From Holophagales bacterium (GTDB lineage: Bacteria > Acidobacteriota > Holophagae > Holophagales > Holophagaceae): DNA of 7,857 nt. A model generated the notes under the pieces. It did not search any database, was not told the DNA's origin, and saw nothing but the letters and a program-made list of their open reading frames with translations. The position numbers and the translations under genes are program-made. The DNA is taken from assembly GCA_031283145.1 (NCBI GenBank), contig JAITCJ010000196.1, positions 1 to 7,857 on the forward strand, read 5' to 3'. This document shows, in pieces, positions 1 to 4,770 of the stretch. Position 1 is the first letter of the stretch. Each line of letters begins with the position of its first letter.

Positions 1-579
1 TAATTCCATAGTTTCATGGGCTATGCGTCTGCGCTTTTCTTCACGCATATGTACAAGCGTTCTCATATTGTGCAGACGGTCAGCCAGCTTTACCAACAAG
101 ACGCGAGCGTCCTTTCCCATAGCTACCAAAAATTTTCTGATATTTTCCGCATTCAGCCAAGCGCGGTCTTGAAATTCCAGCTTTGATATCTTAGTGAGGC
201 CATCAACAATCTCTCCCACCTCAACGCCGAATTGTTTGGTAATTTCTTCGTGTTTAATTGTAGTATCTTCAGCGACATCATGGAGTAATCCGCACACCAG
301 GCTGACAGAATCCAAATTCCACTCCGCAAGGCTTTTGGCTACCGCCAAGGGGTGAAAAAGATAAGGCTCACCTGATTTTCGACACTGAAGAACGTGAGCG
401 GAGCGGGAAAGTTCAAAAGCGGCGTCCAGCATCTTTCTATTGCCATCTGGATGACGCTGCAAAAATGTATTTAAAACTTGCTGATAGGCTCCTTCAAGCG
501 TCAAGCAGGTATTTTCATCCTCAAAAGGATTTTTCCCCTCGCTGATTCTAGTTGGCAGGTTAAAATACTCTTCCCCCAT
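1..579 (-). CDS. rsh: RelA/SpoT-family (p)ppGpp hydrolase/synthetase, N-terminal HD domain (C-terminal part beyond window)
   Basis: Translating the minus strand from the ATG at 579-577 gives 193 residues with no stop up to the window edge. The reading matches the N-terminal hydrolase domain of RelA/SpoT homologues, which makes and breaks the stringent-response alarmone (p)ppGpp in the cytoplasm. Visible motifs are CRKSGEPYLFHP (66-77, normally YRKSGEPY..HP), the metal-binding HDVAED (100-105) and LADRLHNMRTL (166-176). The HD, ED and later D residues that bind Mn2+ in active hydrolases are all present, so this is not a degenerate RelA-type HD domain. The synthetase, TGS and ACT domains would lie left of position 1 and cannot be judged. 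The start is the only ATG in an open frame reaching back to a stop at 615-613, and no clear Shine-Dalgarno precedes it. The gene is divergent from thiE across 49 bp. The family is secure; relA versus spoT naming is not. Confidence 0.93.
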   Translation of the reverse strand, partial: MGEEYFNLPTRISEGKNPFEDENTCLTLEGAYQQVLNTFLQRHPDGNRKMLDAAFELSRSAHVLQCRKSGEPYLFHPLAVAKSLAEWNLDSVSLVCGLLHDVAEDTTIKHEEITKQFGVEVGEIVDGLTKISKLEFQDRAWLNAENIRKFLVAMGKDARVLLVKLADRLHNMRTLVHMREEKRRRIAHETMEL

Positions 580-588
580 ACATTGAGT

Positions 589-618
589 TTGCGACAGACT
601 CGAAAATTACGCTATAAG
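589..618 (+). promoter_or_regulatory. Predicted sigma70-type promoter of the thiE-kinase fusion gene
   Basis: A -35-like TTGCGA at 589-594 (4 of 6 consensus bases) is followed after 18 bp by TATAAG at 613-618 (5 of 6). Transcription would start at about 625, only about four bases before the ATG at 629, and no Shine-Dalgarno is visible. The transcript would therefore be almost leaderless. The element fills most of the divergent intergenic space shared with the rsh gene. This is a consensus match by eye, not a mapped promoter. Confidence 0.45.
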
Positions 619-628
619 ATTGTAAAAT

Positions 629-1804
629 ATGAATAATTTTTTGAATCTCCCGCCCCTTTATCCAATCACCGACGCAACTCAAAAACTATCGCTATCAGAA
701 CAAGTTTTGCGATTTGCCGACGCCGGTTTTCCCCTTGTTCAGTTTCGGGGCAAACCCATGAGCGTTGGCGATCAATGGCGGGAACTGCGCAAAGCATTGA
801 GTCAGGCCCGTGAAAATGGCGGCTGGCCAATGATAGTCGTTAATGACAGAGCCGATCTGGCTGTAATTGCCGCTGCGGAGAACCTTACACCCTGGGGACT
901 GCACTTGGGACAAACAGACCTTCCGGCGTCAGACGCGGTTCGATTGCCCGGCTTAGAAAATATTCATTTTGGCGCAAGTACGCACAACTCAAATGAATGG
1001 TCATCAGCAAGCAAAGTTTGCGATCACGCCGGTGTTGGGCCAATAAGGGCAACGCCTACTAAGCTGGATCACGATGAAATCATAGGTTTTAACGGTTTGT
1101 CCGATGGATGCTCAATTCTGCGCTCCAAGGGCATTGCTCCTGTGGCGATCGGCGGATTGACCATGAATGACGCGCTGTTGTGTTTTCAGGCTGGAACCAT
1201 GTCATTGGCAATGACAAGCGCGCTGTCGCCGTCAACTTTGTCTGACAACGAATCCCGTTTGACCGAATATTTATGGCAGGCGCAAAAATTGAGGTACACG
1301 GAGAAGCCGATTCTAAGCAAAGGCAAAGGCGTAGTAATAGTTGGAGGCAGCGGAGCCGGAAAAACAACTTTAGCGGAGCATCTTGCGCGGCGGATGGGTC
1401 TTATGGCAATAGACCTGGACTTACAAATATCTAAGAGGGCCGGTTGTTCAATTACTGAAATATTCAGTAAAAGCGAGGCATTATTCAGAAGCCTTGAGTT
1501 AAAATGTCTCCCTGAATGTATGGAACACGCATCTGTATTAGCTCTTGGGGCCGGGGCGTGGCAGCGGGAAGCAATCAGACAGCTTATTGAAAAGTCCGCT
1601 TGGGATGTGCTGTGGCTTGCGGAAGACCCGCGCATTGCCTGGGAACGTGTCAAGATGGTTCCCGGCAGACCCCTCGCCAGTGAACGCGCGGAATTTATGC
1701 AAAGGTGGCGCTCCCGCTTGAATGAATGGTCAGTTTTGCCTTCATTGCTGCCATTAGGGAGATCGCCTGATGAACTGGCACAGATATTAAGTCAACAACC
1801 CTGA
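629..1804 (+). CDS. thiE: Fusion protein: thiamine-phosphate synthase (ThiE) + shikimate-kinase-like domain
   Basis: The 391-aa product has two domains. Residues 1-about 210 match ThiE, which joins HMP-pyrophosphate and thiazole phosphate to make thiamine phosphate in the cytoplasm: LYPITD (10-15), VQFRGK (37-42), NDR (72-74), HLGQTD (92-97), GAS (115-117), TPTK (142-145) and IGG (174-176). Residues about 234-390 match a shikimate kinase: Walker A GGSGAGKT (239-246), DLD (262-264), FRSLE (286-290) and RPLA (347-350). That enzyme phosphorylates shikimate for chorismate synthesis. Two oddities stand out. The usual GGG substrate loop reads GAG (307-309), and ThiE's GP-hydrophobic-x-PT stretch reads GPIRATPTK. 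Free-standing ThiE and AroK are about 210 and 170 aa, so the total fits a clean end-to-end fusion. The ThiE call is firm. The kinase belongs to the shikimate-kinase type of P-loop protein, but its substrate is inferred. Confidence 0.9.
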   Translation: MNNFLNLPPLYPITDATQKLSLSEQVLRFADAGFPLVQFRGKPMSVGDQWRELRKALSQARENGGWPMIVVNDRADLAVIAAAENLTPWGLHLGQTDLPASDAVRLPGLENIHFGASTHNSNEWSSASKVCDHAGVGPIRATPTKLDHDEIIGFNGLSDGCSILRSKGIAPVAIGGLTMNDALLCFQAGTMSLAMTSALSPSTLSDNESRLTEYLWQAQKLRYTEKPILSKGKGVVIVGGSGAGKTTLAEHLARRMGLMAIDLDLQISKRAGCSITEIFSKSEALFRSLELKCLPECMEHASVLALGAGAWQREAIRQLIEKSAWDVLWLAEDPRIAWERVKMVPGRPLASERAEFMQRWRSRLNEWSVLPSLLPLGRSPDELAQILSQQP

Positions 1805-1812
1805 CAAAAGAC

Positions 1813-1851
1813 TTCTACATCAAAATTGCGTTCCGCAACTTTGATGTAGAA
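1813..1851. repeat. Long near-perfect hairpin between the thiE fusion and arnD
   Basis: The arms 1813-1830 and 1834-1851 are inverted copies of 18 nt with a single A/C mismatch and a 3-nt TTC loop. The stem begins 8 nt after the thiE-fusion stop codon. No T-run follows on the plus strand, so it is not a classic intrinsic terminator for the upstream gene. The minus-strand side has only a weak TCTTTTG. It may protect the 3' end of the mRNA, act as a weak terminator, bind a regulator, or be a REP-like mobile palindrome. Its right arm ends 4 bp before the TATAAT of arnD. Confidence 0.85.
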
Positions 1852-1855
1852 CCGC

Positions 1856-1861
1856 TATAAT
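1856..1861 (+). promoter_or_regulatory. arnD: Consensus -10 hexamer upstream of arnD
   Basis: A perfect TATAAT lies 6 bp before the arnD ATG. With normal -10 geometry, transcription would start at 1868, the A of the start codon, giving a leaderless mRNA. No -35 match is found at 16-18 bp spacing, because that position lies inside the hairpin's loop and right arm. Activity may therefore be weak or depend on an activator. The chance of a fortuitous match in AT-rich sequence is real. Confidence 0.4.
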
Positions 1862-1867
1862 AGAAGT

Positions 1868-2770
1868 ATGAAAACGATTTCACTTCGTGTTGACGTGGAC
1901 ACTTTAGAGGGAAGTTTAAAGGGTATCCCGACATTGCTGCGTATGTTGGATAAACATCAAATGCAAGCCAGCTTTTATTTTTCTTTTGGCCCGGACAATT
2001 CGGGCAAAGCGATTAGGAGGATCTTCAGAAAAGGATTTATTTCCAAGATGTTCCGCACTGATGCCGGCAAACTTTACGGTTTAAAAACCATGCTCTATGG
2101 TACCCTGCTTCCGGCTCCAATCATTTACCCAAAAGCCAAGGCGGAAATGCGAGCCGTTCAGTCAGCAGGTCACGAAGTTGCCATCCACGCCTGGGATCAT
2201 GTTCAGTACCATGACTTGCTGGATAAAAAATCTCGTAAATGGCTTCAGGACTGGTTTCAGCGTGCACACGACGCATTTGAGTCTGTATTTTTAACAAAAG
2301 CAAAAGGCGCGGCAAGCCCTGCCTGGCGATGTAACGACAACACGCTTGAGATTCAAGAACAATACCGGCTTGACTACGCAGGCGATTGCCGCGGTTTTGA
2401 GGCATTTTATCCAATCGTGTACCCTTGGAGGACACTATCAACACTGCAAGTACCGACAACATTGCCAACTATGGATGAATTGCTGGGTTGGAACGGCATG
2501 GGGCCGGAAAGCGTTAATGCTCACATCCTGAATTTAATCAGAGACGACGCTTTAAACGTATATGCCCTTCATACTGAGGTAGAAGGCGGAGCCTTGAAAG
2601 ACGCTTTTGCCGCCTTTCTTAAAAGTCTGAAAGACAACCAAATCCGCACTCGGACTCACGCCGACTGGGTGCCGGAGTTAAAGGCAGCCAATCCAGGATT
2701 GATTACCCGCCGTAAAATTGAGGGCAGAGTAGGCTGGGTCAGTTGGGGACAACCACTTGAAGCGATATAG
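1868..2770 (+). CDS. arnD: ArnD-like undecaprenyl-phosphate 4-formamido-L-arabinose deformylase
   Basis: The 300-aa product aligns by eye over its full length with E. coli ArnD (about 296 aa). ArnD is a NodB-fold metal-dependent deacetylase that removes the formyl group from undecaprenyl-phosphate-Ara4FN at the inner membrane. The Ara4N product is later moved to lipid A and gives resistance to polymyxin and cationic peptides. Landmarks are LRVDVDT (6-12), SFGPDNSG (39-46), HAWDH (107-111, metal ligands), SPAWRCN (150-156), DYAGDCRG (169-176), LPTMDE (199-204), HTEVEG (235-240) and a C-terminal EGRVGW (285-290) like E. coli AGREGW. All expected catalytic positions are present. No other arn gene is next to it, so the rest of the pathway must lie elsewhere or be absent. 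There is no strong Shine-Dalgarno, only AGAAG at 1862-1866. The stop codon touches an IS630 remnant. Confidence 0.92.
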   Translation: MKTISLRVDVDTLEGSLKGIPTLLRMLDKHQMQASFYFSFGPDNSGKAIRRIFRKGFISKMFRTDAGKLYGLKTMLYGTLLPAPIIYPKAKAEMRAVQSAGHEVAIHAWDHVQYHDLLDKKSRKWLQDWFQRAHDAFESVFLTKAKGAASPAWRCNDNTLEIQEQYRLDYAGDCRGFEAFYPIVYPWRTLSTLQVPTTLPTMDELLGWNGMGPESVNAHILNLIRDDALNVYALHTEVEGGALKDAFAAFLKSLKDNQIRTRTHADWVPELKAANPGLITRRKIEGRVGWVSWGQPLEAI

Positions 2771-3125
2771 TCATGCAACTTGGAAGCAGTCTGTGAGGGC
2801 GTCGTCCAAAGAACTGAAGTTGGAAAACACTTTTCTAAGCCTTGATTTGAGCCAGGCCCGGAACTTTTCAATTGGATTCAAATCTGGGGAATACGGGGGC
2901 AGAAACACTATGCGGCAACCAGCCTTTTGCGTTATTCACGGCAATGTCTTTTTGCAATGAAAACTTGCGTTGTCCATCACTATTACGCTCCCTTCTTTAA
3001 GATGTGAACAACTGCTTCTCAGCCCAAAAACTGAAATAACCTGTTGTTCATACTGCTGCTGTATTGAAGCGGGGATACTATTAGTGAAACAACTTTAAAA
3101 CGGTACGTTGCCCTGTGCCTTTCGT
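2771..3125 (-). pseudogene. Decayed IS630-family transposase fragment (DDE_3 domain, C-terminal part)
   Basis: Read leftwards, three frames must be joined to recover one transposase. About 3080-3031 gives SPLQYSSSMNNRLFQF, the next frame about 3030-3005 gives FWAEKQLF, and a third gives HLKEGSVIVMDNASFH, then FLPPYSPDLNPIE and a final FQVA stop at 2773-2771. MDNASFH and LPPYSPDLNPIE are hallmark IS630/Tc1 catalytic-core motifs carrying the second Asp and the final Glu. A premature TGA lies at 2938-2936 within this last frame. The gene is therefore dead: at least two frameshifts, one near an A5 run at 3026-3030, plus a nonsense codon, and the N-terminal HTH half is absent. The right limit is uncertain, since the second frame stays open to about 3140 without clear homology. 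No complete terminal inverted repeats were found. Confidence 0.88.
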
Positions 3126-3392
3126 CTGTGTGGGGGGGCGACAGGTGTGGCGCGTCGGGTGGTTTGGCGCGGTCGGGAAAATGCTTTAAGGGGTGCGGGT
3201 TTTCGGGTGTTTGGCGAACTGAAGAAAGTTTAACTGGTTTGGCGCGAATGTCGTTTTGTGTCGGTTTTGTGTCGGCTGGTTTGGCGCAAATGTCGCCTCG
3301 AAGGTAAAATCAGGGTGCGATGTGTCGGGGGGAATGAGTTGACGCGAGCTTACGCCGCGCCGCTCCCATCGGCGATGTGGATGGATAAAAAA
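3126..3392. other. Gene-poor G/T-rich spacer between IS remnant and repressor gene
   Basis: No convincing gene is seen on either strand. The plus-strand ORF at 3258-3536 is mostly antisense to the repressor gene and has no recognisable motif. The stretch is strikingly G and T rich on the plus strand and contains several TTTGGCG words (3163, 3210, 3238, 3280) and the two short repeats listed separately. The left end of the prophage, including attL and any integrase, would be expected around here, but no integrase or tRNA-type attachment site is recognisable. Confidence 0.6.
3234..3295 (+). repeat. Short direct repeats (20-bp pair plus an 11-bp tandem pair)
   Basis: Positions 3234-3253 and 3276-3295 read CTGGTTTGGCGC followed by G or A and then AATGTCG, identical at 19 of 20 bases. 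Between them, an 11-bp unit (GTTTTGTGTCG) occurs twice in perfect tandem at 3253-3263 and 3264-3274. Function is unknown. Replication iterons, a regulator-binding array or the debris of a slippage expansion are all possible. Confidence 0.75.
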
Positions 3393-4052
3393 TCAGAAAC
3401 GCTTTGGGGCGCCGCCGACAACACGTCCCAGAAGCTGGGCGGAATCGCTAAGGTCTATTTTGTGTGCGTCGGCTGGGTTGTCGCTGGTGGCCTGGTATCG
3501 GTTGGAGCCGATAAGTTGGACGCGCTTGACCAGTAATCGCTCGCCTAGTCTCAATACCCACAGGCCGTCACGATATTCGGGTGGCTGAACTAGACCGTCA
3601 ACAAACAACATCTCGTCAGGATTTATGACCGGCAACATGCTGTCACCGTCAAACCTCAGCAAACAAAGGTTGTTTGGCGCAACATTAAAAGAATCGCGCA
3701 GCCAACACTCACTAAATGACATCCCGCCCGCGCTGACATAATCGCCAAGGGCACTGCCACCGTCAACGCAAGGCGTGACGGAAAGCACCGGAATAATAAT
3801 CTGAGAACTGCCAGCCTCTGTGGTGTCAGATTGTTTGATAAACATATCGCCCTTGCCTGTGAGCAACCAGTCTGCCGATATTCTGTGAACCTGTTCAATC
3901 GCCTGTGTCGAAACTTTCGACACAGGCGACTTGCCTAGTTCCCAGCAAGAAACTGTAGAGTGATGTACATCCAGTATTTCCGCAAACTTTCTTTGAGATA
4001 GCTTTAGCGCTCTTCTTGCCTCAATAAGTCTTTTAGTTACAGCCCTTTGCAT
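3393..4052 (-). CDS. Prophage CI/LexA-type repressor (XRE HTH + S24 peptidase domain)
   Basis: The 219-aa product has an N-terminal XRE/Cro-CI helix-turn-helix (about 5-65: LSQRKFAEILDVHHSTVSCWELGK, then ADWLLTGKGDMF). A C-terminal S24 domain contains GDSMLP (Ser138) and LLVKRV (Lys176), the Ser-Lys dyad of self-cleaving repressors. Ala-Gly pairs at 80-81 and 108-109 are candidate cleavage sites. Such proteins bind operators as dimers and hold the prophage silent until RecA* from DNA damage triggers self-cleavage. All catalytic residues are present and the frame is intact, so it looks functional even though the prophage around it is broken. The ATG at 4052 is chosen because it begins the HTH correctly, although its Shine-Dalgarno is poor (AAAGAA). 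A promoter and two operator-like sites lie just upstream. A perfect 31-bp palindrome inside the coding region covers codons for residues about 41-51. Confidence 0.93.
   Translation of the reverse strand: MQRAVTKRLIEARRALKLSQRKFAEILDVHHSTVSCWELGKSPVSKVSTQAIEQVHRISADWLLTGKGDMFIKQSDTTEAGSSQIIIPVLSVTPCVDGGSALGDYVSAGGMSFSECWLRDSFNVAPNNLCLLRFDGDSMLPVINPDEMLFVDGLVQPPEYRDGLWVLRLGERLLVKRVQLIGSNRYQATSDNPADAHKIDLSDSAQLLGRVVGGAPKRF
3899..3929. repeat. Perfect 31-bp palindrome inside the repressor gene (possible intragenic operator)
   Basis: Arms 3899-3913 and 3915-3929 are exact 15-nt inverted copies around a single central base at 3914. The arm includes TGTCGAAA, and the core TGTCGAA-N3-TTCGACA resembles the two operator-like sites upstream of the same gene. 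It lies in coding sequence between the recognition helix and the end of the HTH domain. No T-run follows on either strand, so terminator function is unlikely. Confidence 0.9.
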
Positions 4053-4054
4053 TT

Positions 4055-4071
4055 CTTTGATTAATTCGACA
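4055..4071 (-). promoter_or_regulatory. Operator-like site 1 over the predicted repressor transcription start
   Basis: On the minus strand the 17 bases read TGTCGAA, TTA, ATCAAAG, an imperfect dyad sharing its strong half with the intragenic palindrome and with site 2. It spans the predicted start point of repressor transcription (about 4066), so binding would block the gene's own promoter. The dyad match is partial: the second half fits the inverse at 3 of 7 bases. Confidence 0.5.
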
Positions 4072-4072
4072 A

Positions 4073-4101
4073 AAAATAGTTGAAAAATTCGATTAATTCA
4101 A
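4073..4101 (-). promoter_or_regulatory. Predicted promoter of the repressor gene
   Basis: On the minus strand, TTGAAT (4101-4096) and TATTTT (4078-4073) are separated by exactly 17 bp. Each hexamer matches consensus at 4 of 6 bases. Predicted start is about 4066, giving a leader of about 14 nt. It is bracketed by operator-like sites 1 and 2, which implies autoregulation. No equally good rightward promoter was found in this interval. Confidence 0.5.
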
Positions 4102-4103
4102 CA
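4087..4103 (-). promoter_or_regulatory. Operator-like site 2 over the repressor -35 element
   Basis: On the minus strand the 17 bases read TGTTGAA, TTA, ATCGAAT, a near copy of site 1. The centres are 32 bp apart, close to three helical turns, which would place two dimers on the same DNA face. It covers the predicted -35 hexamer. A further TTCAAC half-site follows at 4084-4079, so an overlapping 24-bp dyad (4079-4102, outer arms GTTGAA/TTCAAC) can also be drawn. Confidence 0.5.
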
Positions 4104-4144
4104 AAACTGGTTTGGTGGTTCGAGTTTGAACCGGTTTAAACAGT

Positions 4145-4396
4145 ATGATACCAAAAAAGACCTCAAAAAATGGGCGGCCTTCGGCCTGTCTTTGCAAATC
4201 TAATGCCCCTCTTGTTGATCAGGAGGTTGCCACGGTTGCCACGGTTGCGCTGTTCAAACCTGAGTCAGCGCAAGTCAAATTTAAAACAGCGCAACCTGCA
4301 AATAGTGACGTTCTGCGGGGTTGCACGGCTGGGCAAAATATGCCGGTTGCGCTGTTTGAACCCTTATTCTTATCGCCCGTTAGACTAAACTCATGA
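4145..4396 (+). CDS. Doubtful small ORF, 83 aa, in the prophage early region
   Basis: The only argument for this ORF is that its stop overlaps the next start as ATGA (4393-4396), the usual sign of translational coupling, and that it lies where a first rightward early gene would be expected. Against it, there is no Shine-Dalgarno before the ATG at 4145, the protein has no recognisable domain, and much of its sequence (VATVATVALFKP, 29-40) is dictated by the GGTTGC-type DNA repeats beneath it. It does not resemble Cro. If it is not a gene, the 4104-4392 stretch is an untranslated, repeat-rich leader. I lean slightly towards noncoding. Confidence 0.3.
   Translation: MIPKKTSKNGRPSACLCKSNAPLVDQEVATVATVALFKPESAQVKFKTAQPANSDVLRGCTAGQNMPVALFEPLFLSPVRLNS
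4225..4363. repeat. Cluster of GGTTGC/TTGCGCTG repeats, direct and inverted
   Basis: The octamer TTGCGCTG occurs on the plus strand at 4245-4252 and 4347-4354, and inverted at 4266-4273 and 4287-4294. GGTTGCGCTGTT is a 12-bp direct repeat (4243-4254, 4345-4356). AAACAGCGCAACC at 4284-4296 is a perfect 13-bp inverse of 4345-4357. Two tandem copies of GGTTGCCAC precede the first unit (4225-4242). The arrangement could be binding sites for an early regulator or replication initiator, or alternative RNA hairpins upstream of the membrane-protein genes. Confidence 0.8.
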
Positions 4397-4770
4397 AGAA
4401 GAAAAAACATCCAGGTATGACTCCGTCAAAGGACTTCAAGTATTCCCGTCCTAATACCAAGGGGCTTTTTGCGCTTGTTCTTTTGTTGGCTATTACAACC
4501 GTTTTCATAGTAATTGTGGCCAGGGCAGAGACAAGGGATTTACCAAGAATGCTGGAAACAATCACATCCGCGCTTCTGGGCGCGCTTGAAGTCATAAAAT
4601 CAAACTGCAAATGGGCGGCGTTTTTGTTGCTTGCCGCTCTGGTTGTTTCTGTCTCACTACTCAAAGAAAATGAACGTATAAACGAAAGAAGAGTTTCACG
4701 TTTGACAGAGGAGCGCGACAGACTGCAAAATAAACTAATGGAATTTGTTGGCAAGGATTCGCCATGTTGA
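4393..4770 (+). CDS. Small membrane protein of unknown function, two TM helices and coiled-coil tail
   Basis: I do not recognise this 125-aa protein. It starts with a basic stretch (KKKK, 2-5). A hydrophobic helix follows at about 24-44, then a short loop with an amphipathic stretch (51-70), a second hydrophobic helix (about 73-90), and a charged heptad-like tail (91-118, ENERINERRVSRLTEERDRL) likely to form a coiled coil. By the positive-inside rule, both ends should be cytoplasmic. There is no signal-peptidase site of lipoprotein type and no enzymatic motif. It is not a typical lambda Rz/Rz1 or holin: no lysozyme gene is near, and the tail is cytoplasmic. The stop overlaps the start of the next gene by 7 bp, so the two are almost certainly co-expressed. 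No good Shine-Dalgarno is seen. Position beside the repressor suggests an accessory (moron) gene; that is inference. Confidence 0.65.
   Translation: MKKKKHPGMTPSKDFKYSRPNTKGLFALVLLLAITTVFIVIVARAETRDLPRMLETITSALLGALEVIKSNCKWAAFLLLAALVVSVSLLKENERINERRVSRLTEERDRLQNKLMEFVGKDSPC

Noticed and set aside
1186..1653. 155-aa minus-strand ORF within the thiE fusion
   Set aside because: It is a shadow of a gene whose plus-strand product shows all ThiE and P-loop kinase motifs.
3234..3295. Possible mini CRISPR array
   Set aside because: Only two 20-bp copies with one mismatch, a 22-bp spacer that is itself a tandem repeat, and no cas genes.
3258..3536. 92-aa plus-strand ORF
   Set aside because: Half of it is antisense to the repressor's conserved S24 domain and the rest lies in the G/T-rich repeats. 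It has no motif or Shine-Dalgarno.
4117..4132. GGTTC...GAACC stem resembling a tRNA T-arm
   Set aside because: No acceptor, anticodon or D stem can be placed around it and the loop is only 6 nt. It is not a tRNA and not a convincing attachment site.
4170..4195. GGCC-TTC-GGCC hairpin after an A-run, as a terminator
   Set aside because: The stem is only 4 bp with a 3-nt loop, and the downstream TGTCTTTG is not a proper T-run.
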